From NCBI GenBank assembly GCA_023445955.1, contig JAEXJH010000245.1, forward strand, positions 1-6,561: a stretch of 6,561 bases of DNA, read 5' to 3'. Shown piece by piece: positions 1-4,295 of this stretch. This DNA is from Pseudomonadota bacterium. Lineage in GTDB: Bacteria; Pseudomonadota; Alphaproteobacteria; Caulobacterales; Caulobacteraceae. The first letter of the stretch is position 1. Every line of letters starts with the position of its first letter. The notes under the pieces were generated by a model. The model saw only the letters and a program-made list of their open reading frames with translations. It searched no databases and was not told the origin of the DNA. Position numbers and translations under genes: made by a program.

Positions 1-29
1 GGCCAGTCCAGGGGACTGGCCCGGCCGGG
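1..29 (-). terminator. Hairpin-forming sequence after the DUF3768 gene
   Basis: A perfect 9-bp inverted repeat, GGCCAGTCC at 1-9 and GGACTGGCC at 13-21, is separated by 3 bases. Next to it lies the perfect palindrome CCCGGCCGGG (20-29). On the minus strand both follow directly after the family-expected stop codon (32-30) of the DUF3768 gene, which suits a transcription terminator. The window ends before any T-tract could be seen, so this rests on position and stem strength only. It could also be a dispersed palindromic repeat. Confidence 0.35.
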
Positions 30-403
30 TCAGTATTCGCTGGCCAGCATGATGTCACAACGCGCCGAGTCAGCTCCGTGCTCCACTTGACCGGCGAGTG
101 CTCGTCACGGTCGGGGTGATAGTAGTCGATCTTCCAAAACAGTCGCTCGCCCCATAGCTCCAGCACCCCAAAGTCGCGCTCGCCATAGGGGTCGTCGCCC
201 TCGTCGAACGATGCGTACTGGGCCAGGGCCAAGGCCAGGGTTTTGCCGCGATCCTCTTCGACCCCGCCCTCGGCCAGCAGCGCCGCCGCGCCCCCCGTCG
301 CCAGCCACGAGGCATTGACCGTGCGCGGCGCCTTGCGGGCCAGATCGTTGAGACGGGCGGTCTCGGCGGTGCGTTCGGCGTCGGTGGAAAAGAGCTGGGT
401 CAT
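30..403 (-). pseudogene. DUF3768 family protein, apparently frameshifted near its C-terminus
   Basis: Reading from ATG at 403-401 gives a protein starting MTQLFSTDAERTAETARLND and containing FDEGDDPYGERDFG (residues 66-79) followed by GERLFWKIDYY (84-94). These are the hallmark segments of DUF3768, a family of about 100-130 residues of unknown function common on alphaproteobacterial plasmids and islands. The family usually ends like TRVLTIMLASEY. Here the frame reads TRRVVT and then SCWPANTD, staying open to the window edge. The expected IMLASEY plus TGA is present in another frame (53-30), so one base appears to be missing around position 53. Either this is a real frameshift that swaps only the last seven or so residues for an unrelated tail, or it is a sequencing error. 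The start is supported by GGAG at 413-410, six bases upstream. It lies downstream of the HEPN-like gene on the same strand, separated by structured DNA. Confidence 0.75.
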
Positions 404-415
404 CTGGGTCTCCAA

Positions 416-441
416 GGGTTGGATGCCTTGCGCATCAACCC
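416..441 (-). promoter_or_regulatory. Leader hairpin directly upstream of the DUF3768 ribosome site
   Basis: GGGTTG (416-421) pairs with CAACCC (436-441), and ATGC (423-426) pairs with GCAT (432-435). One bulged base (422) interrupts the stem and the loop has 5 bases (427-431). In the minus-strand transcript this stem ends two bases before the GGAG Shine-Dalgarno (413-410) of the DUF3768 gene. A hairpin so close to the ribosome site could affect initiation or protect the 5' end of the message. That role is inferred from position only. Confidence 0.4.
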
Positions 442-561
442 CTGCCCGCCGGCGAGGCGGGGGTAGCAAGGGGACGACCGGGAGAGGGGAGGGGGATCGC
501 CCGACCTGCACGCCACCGGCGGAAGGTGGGGGACACCCCAAGGCCGGTCTTCCGCGCGCGA

Positions 562-575
562 GGGGCCAAGGCCCC
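562..575 (-). terminator. Candidate hairpin downstream of the HEPN-like gene
   Basis: GGGGCCAAGGCCCC forms a 5-bp all-GC stem with a 4-base loop (6 bp with a 2-base loop). It lies 11 bases past the minus-strand stop codon at 589-587. The position suits a terminator of the gene pair upstream. However, no T-run follows on the minus strand (the next bases read TCGCG), so intrinsic termination would be weak. Confidence 0.3.
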
Positions 576-586
576 TTAGCCACGCC

Positions 587-1042
587 TCAATGAGGATCCG
601 TGGCCGACGAGGCCTCCGTCACGACGATGGTTCCGACCAGATCGAGCAGCTGGCGCACGGTCTCGCAGGCGGTCGGGACGTTGATGAGCGCCAAGAGCTG
701 CTCGGCCTGGCTCTGGATCGCGTGGCGCTGATAAGCCGGGCTGAGAACCTGGGCGAGCGCCTCCAGGTCGGAAGGGATGTCGCGCAAGCCCGCGCGCCGG
801 GCGCAGCGGAGCGCCTTGCGCAGGTCGTGGCGGATGTGACGACGGTTCCAGTCGTCGGTCAGACCCCGCCACAGCAGGAAGGCCTTGAGCGACAGCTCGA
901 TGGCGATCGCGAAGTCGTAGAGCGCATGTTCGGGATAGAGCGCGCCGGTCGCGTCACCGCTGCGGAAGAAGCCGCCGGCATTGCGAAGGAAGACCCGCGC
1001 CAACTCGCGATCGGGGCTCGGTCGGGAGGGACGCGCGTCCAT
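587..1042 (-). CDS. HEPN-like helical protein of unknown function
   Basis: This is a 151-residue protein starting MDARPSRPSPDRELARVFL. I cannot name it, but its layout resembles HEPN domains. An amphipathic helix (about 38-57, containing DFAIAIELSLKAFLL) is followed by a basic segment WNRRHIRHDLRKAL (65-78) and further helices to about 135. HEPN proteins often carry ELxLKA in one helix and a conserved H-D-L at the start of the next. R67 and H72 are spaced as R-x4-H, which matches the R-x(4-6)-H ribonuclease motif of catalytic HEPN domains; whether they sit at the catalytic position here is not established. ATG 1042-1040 overlaps the upstream gene's TGA by one base (TGATG), which argues for translational coupling. 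A TTG at 1045 is a less likely start. The nucleotidyltransferase partner of classical HEPN/MNT toxin-antitoxin pairs is absent. Confidence in a real gene is high; in the fold, moderate. Confidence 0.7.
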   Translation of the reverse strand: MDARPSRPSPDRELARVFLRNAGGFFRSGDATGALYPEHALYDFAIAIELSLKAFLLWRGLTDDWNRRHIRHDLRKALRCARRAGLRDIPSDLEALAQVLSPAYQRHAIQSQAEQLLALINVPTACETVRQLLDLVGTIVVTEASSATDPH

Positions 1043-1536
1043 CAATCAAGACCCGCCAGCGCCTTGATGTCGGCGATCGCCCGTTTGACCATTCCGTGGG
1101 TCATCTCGTGATCGTCCGGATAGAGCAGGGTCATCACGATCATCAGATTGGCGACGACGCCCTCGACGCTGGTGGCCGCCGCCGTCGGCAAGGTGTCCAG
1201 GATCGTTTCGCTCTCGGCCTCAAGCTGGTCTAGCCGAGCGCTGATTTCGCCAAGCCGTCCGCCCTCACGGATTGCCGTGCGCTCCTGCGTCGACAGCTCG
1301 CCCCAGCCATCGGACTTCATGAACCGGCCTTCCAACTGGCCCCAGGCCAGCATCAGACGGTTTCGTTCCGCGTCGACCTTCAGCCAGTGCTGGCTGATCG
1401 CGATGATCGGGTCGACCGGACCGCCGCTCGGCGCTGCGGCGAGAACGGGAGTGGCGGAGACGCCGACGAGGATGGCGCGGCGGGAGAGGGCAGGCAGGCG
1501 CGCGACCGCGTCTCCCGCCTTGCGACGTGAGGCCAT
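1042..1536 (-). CDS. Exported protein with twin-arginine signal, unknown function
   Basis: A 164-residue protein begins at ATG 1536-1534. Residues 18-23 (SRRAIL) followed by a hydrophobic stretch to about 33 and LAAA before P36 look like a Tat signal peptide with an Ala-rich cleavage site near residue 35. The n-region is unusually long (17 residues before SRR). The mature part (about 36-164) is helical and charged. Residues 85-118 (from RTAIREGG to ESETILDTL) have coiled-coil character, and the C-terminus is a likely amphipathic helix. I do not recognise a catalytic motif. It is the first gene of a leftward pair with the HEPN-like gene (stop and start overlap by one base). It is transcribed divergently from the XRE regulator, so it is a plausible target of that regulator. 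Small Tat-signal proteins of this type are common orphans in alphaproteobacterial accessory DNA. Confidence 0.75.
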   Translation of the reverse strand: MASRRKAGDAVARLPALSRRAILVGVSATPVLAAAPSGGPVDPIIAISQHWLKVDAERNRLMLAWGQLEGRFMKSDGWGELSTQERTAIREGGRLGEISARLDQLEAESETILDTLPTAAATSVEGVVANLMIVMTLLYPDDHEMTHGMVKRAIADIKALAGLD

Positions 1537-1547
1537 GGCTTCAACTC

Positions 1548-1569
1548 ATCTGTTCACTTAAGAACAGAT
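1548..1569. promoter_or_regulatory. Palindrome ATCTGTTC-N6-GAACAGAT, candidate operator
   Basis: Perfect 8-bp arms at 1548-1555 and 1562-1569 flank a 6-base spacer. The site lies 11 bases upstream of the Tat-signal gene's ATG, where it would cover the leftward transcription start. It shares the TGTTC/GAACA half-site with the second palindrome near the XRE start, so the same dimeric regulator may bind both. The encoded XRE protein is the obvious candidate (inference). Confidence 0.5.
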
Positions 1570-1616
1570 TGCTACTACGCTCGCGATAGCCAGGACAACT
1601 TTAAATGCTCCATTCT

Positions 1617-1631
1617 GAACATTTTATGTTC
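1617..1631. promoter_or_regulatory. Palindrome GAACAT-TTT-ATGTTC, candidate autoregulatory operator
   Basis: Perfect 6-bp arms at 1617-1622 and 1626-1631 surround three T. The site ends five bases before the XRE start codon and covers the best -10-like sequence (TATGTT, 1625-1630). A repressor bound here would block its own promoter, as is usual for small XRE regulators. If transcription instead starts further upstream, the same bases would form a small hairpin in the leader. Confidence 0.5.
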
Positions 1632-1636
1632 TCCTC

Positions 1637-1879
1637 ATGCTGCTGACCGCCGGGCAGATCAGGGCGGCGCGGGCGCTGCTGGACTGGAGCCAGCCCCAGT
1701 TGGCGGAGGCTGCCGGCCTGTCGTTGATGAGCATTCGGCGCATGGAAGACCCGAAGATCGGAACCGCCCAGCGGGCGGCCGCCAACGTCGAAGCTGTTCG
1801 CGCGGCGTTGGACGTCGCCGGCGTCGTCTTCCTGGAAGCCGGCGAACAGGGTGGACCAGGGCTGCGGCTGAAAGCCTGA
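1637..1879 (+). CDS. Short XRE-family helix-turn-helix transcriptional regulator
   Basis: This 80-residue protein contains a Cro/C1-type helix-turn-helix: helix 1 at about 5-15 (AGQIRAARALL), W17-S18-Q19 opening helix 2, QLAEAAG (21-27), the recognition helix LSLMSIRRME (28-37), and a last helix around ANVEAVRAALDVAG (49-62) followed by VVFLEAGEQG. The motif order and the ANVEAVRAALDVAGV ending are typical of a very common alphaproteobacterial family of single-domain regulators. ATG 1637 is the natural start; no Shine-Dalgarno precedes it, and a -10-like TATGTT ends at 1630, which suggests a leaderless transcript. It is divergent from the Tat-signal/HEPN pair and heads a rightward group (DUF3606, small peptide, hypothetical). 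It probably represses itself and perhaps the divergent pair through the two GAACA palindromes in the gap. Confidence 0.9.
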   Translation: MLLTAGQIRAARALLDWSQPQLAEAAGLSLMSIRRMEDPKIGTAQRAAANVEAVRAALDVAGVVFLEAGEQGGPGLRLKA

Positions 1880-1928
1880 CCTGACGCCCGCGAGGGGAAC
1901 CCGGAGTCGCTGGCGCCGGTTGGGGTGG

Positions 1929-1935
1929 AAAGGAG
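1929..1935 (+). promoter_or_regulatory. Strong ribosome binding site for the DUF3606 gene
   Basis: AAAGGAG lies six bases before ATG 1942. It is the clearest Shine-Dalgarno of the left half and fixes the start of the DUF3606 gene. It contrasts with the missing site at the XRE gene just upstream. Confidence 0.75.
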
Positions 1936-1941
1936 ATTTCC

Positions 1942-2127
1942 ATGTCCGACGACAAGACCAAGACCGGCCCGCAAGACGCCTCCAAGATCAGCCTGAGCGA
2001 GGACTATGAGGTCCGCTATTGGAGCGACAAGTTCGGCGTCTCGCGCGAAGACCTCGAGCGGGCGGTCAAGGCGGCCGGCAATGCCGCTGACGCCGTGCAG
2101 GCCTACCTCCAACGCGGCGCGCACTGA
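1942..2127 (+). CDS. DUF3606 family small protein
   Basis: A 61-residue protein, MSDDKTKTGPQDASKISL at the start, then SEDYEVRYWSDKFGVSREDLERAV (19-42) and a short C-terminal helix. The N-terminal DDKTKTGPxD box, the xxEDYEVRYW segment and the FGVSREELxxAV helix-turn are the signature of DUF3606, a family of about 55-65 residues widespread in Alphaproteobacteria. No biochemical role is known to me; the two-helix shape suggests a small binding domain. It has a strong ribosome site and lies 62 bases after the XRE gene on the same strand, probably in one transcription unit. Length agrees with the family, so the gene is complete. Confidence 0.9.
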   Translation: MSDDKTKTGPQDASKISLSEDYEVRYWSDKFGVSREDLERAVKAAGNAADAVQAYLQRGAH

Positions 2128-2129
2128 CC

Positions 2130-2288
2130 ATGCCCGGGCGGTCCGCTCCACGCCCGCGGCCGGGCCGCCCGCACCGCGCCTTGATGATCTCGCTGGCGGC
2201 GGTGACGCTCTTTAGCGCCACGGCCGTAGAGGCCCTGGGCGATGGGACACGGCCGGGCGCGGGAGCCCCCCTGTGCAGCTCACGATGA
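2130..2288 (+). CDS. Candidate small peptide with one hydrophobic segment
   Basis: A 52-residue frame starts at ATG 2130, two bases after the DUF3606 stop, and ends with TGA 2286-2288 overlapping the next gene's ATG (ATGA). The N-terminus is basic and Pro-rich (residues 1-17), followed by a hydrophobic helix LMISLAAVTLFSATAV (18-33) and a short polar tail with one Cys near the end. This looks like a signal peptide or a single membrane anchor. An internal ATG at 2184 would leave only the hydrophobic part. Codon third positions are mostly G or C, like the neighbours. Against it: there is no dedicated Shine-Dalgarno, and its first 40 bases overlap a GC-rich inverted repeat (CGGGCGG 2135-2141, CCGCCCG 2165-2171) that could instead be a terminator. 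I do not recognise a family. Confidence 0.4.
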   Translation: MPGRSAPRPRPGRPHRALMISLAAVTLFSATAVEALGDGTRPGAGAPLCSSR

Positions 2289-2635
2289 CCACTATTGCCC
2301 TACGGGCTGGCGCGCCGAGCAAGGCTAGGCGCCCCATCCTTGGCCGGCTGCGGCGCCTGGTCGCCTACCTGCGTCGCTCGACGAGAGGGGAGGGGGCCGG
2401 CTCGCCGTACGGCCCGCTGACCGTCGGCGCGCTGATCGGCCAGCTGCAACGGTTTGATCCAGACATGCGGGTAATCATGCCCGGCGATATCGAAGACTGG
2501 TCGGACGTCTACGAGGCGCACCTGGATATCTTCTCGCCGCAGCGCCGCTATCCCCAGCTGCTCGAACTGGCCGACGACGGTGACCCCAAGGCCATCCTGG
2601 TCGTGAGGCTGTTTGGGGCGCCGGACGGCGACTAG
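2285..2635 (+). CDS. Hypothetical protein, unknown function
   Basis: Reading from ATG 2285 gives 116 residues. A basic N-terminus (about 1-36, rich in Arg) is followed by a compact domain. PLTVGALIGQLQRFDPDMRV (44-63) recalls the opening of small phage or plasmid proteins in which a helix LxxxLxxFDPDxxV precedes a beta strand. It continues with IMPGDIEDWSDVYEAHLDIF and ends in the strand KAILVVRLFG. I know no function for it. The ATG overlaps the stop of the small upstream frame (ATGA), which suggests translational coupling and favours 2285 over the GTG at 2273, which would add four residues. It is the last gene before the insertion sequence and appears complete, with TAG at 2633-2635. Confidence 0.65.
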   Translation: MTTIALRAGAPSKARRPILGRLRRLVAYLRRSTRGEGAGSPYGPLTVGALIGQLQRFDPDMRVIMPGDIEDWSDVYEAHLDIFSPQRRYPQLLELADDGDPKAILVVRLFGAPDGD

Positions 2636-2673
2636 GCGTCGCTGCATTCACGGACGGGGCGTTGCGGGGCAGG

Positions 2674-2697
2674 CTGTGCCAAAACTCGGCGGCACAG
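2674..2697 (-). terminator. Hairpin beyond the transposase 3' end
   Basis: CTGTGCC (2674-2680) pairs with GGCACAG (2691-2697) around a 10-base loop. A second stem, GCAC-c-GGCG (2699-2707) with CGCCGTGC (2720-2727), lies between it and the transposase stop codon (2733-2731). Both could terminate the transposase message on the minus strand, or stop rightward transcripts of the hypothetical gene. Neither has a T-tract after it. The first overlaps the presumed IS end, so it may be part of the transposase recognition sequence instead. Confidence 0.35.
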
Positions 2698-2730
2698 AGC
2701 ACCGGCGACTGCAGCGAAGCGCCGTGCGGC

Positions 2731-4158
2731 TCAGGCCGCTGGCGTTAGACGCTCCGCACCGAAGGCGTTCACCGCGTGGAGGATGTTGAAAGCCAAGATC
2801 GAGAGCGCGGCCTCCGCTTTCACCGCTCTGAGCCCTCGTGTGAGGAATCTGCCGCCGCCCGACATTCGCTTAATCGTGCCGAACGGGTGCTCAACAGTAC
2901 ATCGGCGCGTCACCATCAAGCTCGGATCGGCGTAGATCCTAGCCTCCATCCGATCGAGGGCCGCCTGATCGAAAAGTCGATGGATCGTCCTCTGGGCGCC
3001 GGGCGTGCATCGGGATTTCAGTCGACAGTCGTTGCACGTGGACGTTCGGTATCGGATGGCGCGGTTGCGCGTGTGCTTGCCCGACGGCCTCAGGGTCTCG
3101 CCGGCCGGACATCGGATGGTGTCGGACACTTCATCGTAGGTAAACTGGATCGGCCGGAAGAAGTCGGAGCTCATCGCGCCACGCTTGATCGGCGCAGCCA
3201 CCTCGATGTTGTCACGCTCACATTCGGCGACAGCCTGGGCGTTCGAGTAGCCGCCATCGGCCAGGATTTTGAGCCGGTCGATCTCCAACACCTCCATCGC
3301 CGCCAGCGACATGGGGTGAAGGAGTTGGCTGTCGTTCGCCTCGTTGGCGACGTCGTGATGAATGATCAGTCCGCTGTCGACATCGACGACGCTTTGCATG
3401 TTGTACGCAGGGAACTTGGGCGCGCGGCCGTAGCCCATAGGCTTGGCGTCAGGCTCGCCGAAAACGAGCACCTTCTCATCGCGATCCGCCAAAACCTGCT
3501 GGCGGCGCACAAGACGATCCTTTCGGCGGCGCAGAGCGGCGATTGCATCCGTAAACGCCTGGCGGTGCTTCGGCTGATCGTCGAAGCCCTTGGCCGACGC
3601 CTCGTCCATGATGTCGAGCCGGTCCAGGTAGTAGCCGATCTCCTTTTCCGTGTGCGCCAGGTCGCGCGCAAGCCGATCTGCGCCGGCGATATTCTTGGAG
3701 CTGGCGACCGCGCGCATCTTGGTCCCATCCAGCGCGACGAGACGGCCGCTGATCAGGCCGGCTTCCCTGCAGAACTGAATAAAGGCGGCGCTCGAAGCGA
3801 TGATGGCTTCCGGGTTGTCGTGCCGGAAGGCGGCGATCGTGCGGTAGTCTGGGGCCAATCGGCGGAGCAACCAGAGCGCTTCAAGGTCGCGAGTGCATGC
3901 GCGTTCCAGATGGCGCGAGGATCGGAGCTGGTTGAGATAGCCCCAGATATAGAGCCTGAGCATGTCGCCCGGGCGGTAACCAGGACGGCCGGTGGACGCG
4001 GCGACGGTGCGGCCAAAACCCAGTTCAGTCAGGTCGAGACTGGCGACGAACGCATCGACGATGCGCACGAGCGCGTCCGGGGCGACATAATCGTCGAGGC
4101 AAGGCGGAAGCAGGCTGGCCTGACCGCGTTCTGTTCCTTCGATAAAGCTCACGAACAC
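2731..4158 (-). CDS. IS1182-family DDE transposase
   Basis: This full-length 475-residue protein begins MFVSFIEGTERGQASLLPPC. The N-terminal DUF772-type region (about 20-115: LPPCLDDYV, YRPGDMLRLYIWGYLN, DYRTIAAFR) precedes an RNase H-like DDE domain. Visible landmarks are LDGTKMRA (first Asp, D144), YNMQSVVDVDSG (252-263), LADGGYSN (second Asp, D301), a cysteine cluster TCNDCRLKSRC before the end, and VEHPFGTIKR (Glu, E423). All are standard for IS1182 transposases, which cut and paste their element. No frameshift or missing catalytic residue is seen, so it may be active. The start is GTG 4158; GTG 4152 (reading MSFIEGT) is at least as plausible because GAGG at 4161-4158 lies five bases before it. 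The start region is folded into a hairpin (4155-4183). The gene lies downstream of the mer operon in the same orientation. Confidence 0.93.
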   Translation of the reverse strand: MFVSFIEGTERGQASLLPPCLDDYVAPDALVRIVDAFVASLDLTELGFGRTVAASTGRPGYRPGDMLRLYIWGYLNQLRSSRHLERACTRDLEALWLLRRLAPDYRTIAAFRHDNPEAIIASSAAFIQFCREAGLISGRLVALDGTKMRAVASSKNIAGADRLARDLAHTEKEIGYYLDRLDIMDEASAKGFDDQPKHRQAFTDAIAALRRRKDRLVRRQQVLADRDEKVLVFGEPDAKPMGYGRAPKFPAYNMQSVVDVDSGLIIHHDVANEANDSQLLHPMSLAAMEVLEIDRLKILADGGYSNAQAVAECERDNIEVAAPIKRGAMSSDFFRPIQFTYDEVSDTIRCPAGETLRPSGKHTRNRAIRYRTSTCNDCRLKSRCTPGAQRTIHRLFDQAALDRMEARIYADPSLMVTRRCTVEHPFGTIKRMSGGGRFLTRGLRAVKAEAALSILAFNILHAVNAFGAERLTPAA

Positions 4159-4183
4159 CTCAGGGCAGGCCTGAATCAGGTGT
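4155..4183 (-). promoter_or_regulatory. Hairpin sequestering the transposase ribosome site and start
   Basis: ACACCT (4155-4160) pairs with AGGTGT (4178-4183), and CAGG (4161-4164) pairs with CCTG (4170-4173) around a 5-base loop. A 4-base bulge (4174-4177) lies between the two stems. In minus-strand mRNA the 3' arm contains the GAGG ribosome site and the GTG at 4158. The 5' arm (4183-4178) coincides with the start point predicted from the -10 box at 4191-4186. Transcripts from the IS's own promoter would therefore lack most of this arm, while read-through transcripts would fold and hide the start. Confidence 0.5.
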
Positions 4184-4185
4184 AG

Positions 4186-4215
4186 ATTCTAGTAGTGTTC
4201 GCGCCTCTCGGACAG
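4186..4215 (-). promoter_or_regulatory. Candidate transposase promoter
   Basis: On the minus strand TAGAAT (4191-4186) matches the -10 consensus in five of six positions. A weak -35-like CTGTCC (4215-4210) stands 18 bp upstream. The predicted start point is about 4177-4180, some 20-30 bases before the GTG start codons. The -35 match is poor, in keeping with the low transposase expression usual for insertion sequences. Confidence 0.4.
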
Positions 4216-4295
4216 ACGTAGTCACAGTCTTGCGTTCGTACACTGAGATTTTCCTACATCGGCCGAGGGCCTTCAGTCTAAGGCATTGGCGAGCG

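Larger units (their letters stand above)
404..586. repeat. GC-rich intergenic region with several hairpins
   Basis: No gene is supported in these 183 bases. They hold at least four short inverted repeats: 416-441 (next to the DUF3768 ribosome site), CCCGCC/GGCGGG at 445-461, TGGGG/CCCCA at 527-540, and GGGGC/GCCCC at 562-575. An outer pair, ACCGGC (515-520) with GCCGGT (543-548), could enclose the third. The purine-rich stretch around 478-496 (GGGAGAGGGGAGGGGG-like) is unlike coding sequence. The region may combine a terminator for the HEPN-like gene with leader sequence for DUF3768. It could also be a cluster of dispersed palindromic repeats. I saw no convincing promoter. Confidence 0.55.
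1537..1636. promoter_or_regulatory. Divergent promoter region between the Tat-signal and XRE genes
   Basis: This 100-bp gap is visibly more AT-rich than its surroundings and must hold promoters for both directions. Rightward, TATGTT (1625-1630) resembles a -10 box and would place the start point at or next to the ATG at 1637. That fits the absence of a Shine-Dalgarno there (the bases before ATG are CTCCTC) and suggests leaderless mRNA. An alternative -10 is TTAAAT at 1601-1606. Leftward, TTGTCC (1599-1594) and TAGCAA (1575-1570) on the minus strand are a weak -35/-10 pair with 18-bp spacing. Two palindromes, listed separately, overlap these elements. Confidence 0.55.
2669..4233 (-). mobile_element. 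IS1182-family insertion sequence (ends approximate)
   Basis: The intact transposase gene with its short flanks indicates a single insertion sequence of about 1.55 kb between the hypothetical gene (ends 2635) and the mer-associated flavoprotein (ends 4296). The only terminal similarity I found is GCAGGCTGTG at 2669-2678 against the reverse complement of 4223-4233 (GCAAGACTGTG), imperfect and with one extra base. Both ends carry an inner hairpin: CTGTGCC/GGCACAG at 2674-2697, and the less perfect TCACAGT/ACTGAGA at 4222-4248. No convincing target-site duplication was seen. The element is therefore certain, its boundaries are not. Confidence 0.5.

Noticed and set aside
590..1111. Plus-strand frame of 173 codons opposite the HEPN-like gene
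   Set aside because: It is antisense to the TGATG-coupled pair, has no motif and no credible start context. It is a shadow of high GC content.
1624..2151. Minus-strand frame of 175 codons covering the XRE and DUF3606 genes
   Set aside because: Both covered genes match known families on the plus strand, and the antisense product has no recognisable motif.
2776..4185. Open frame of 469 codons on the plus strand opposite the transposase
   Set aside because: It mirrors the transposase gene, which has clear family motifs. The product shows no recognisable domain and is Arg/Val/Gly-rich in the way GC-rich antisense frames are.
2662..4235. TTGCG next to both presumed IS ends as a target-site duplication
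   Set aside because: The left copy (2662-2666) is not directly adjacent to the candidate inverted repeat, and the right copy overlaps it. The match is too short to count.
4259..4273. Stem GGCC-gag-GGCC downstream of the flavoprotein gene as operon terminator
   Set aside because: The stem has only four base pairs and no T-tract follows on the minus strand, so it does not support a terminator call.
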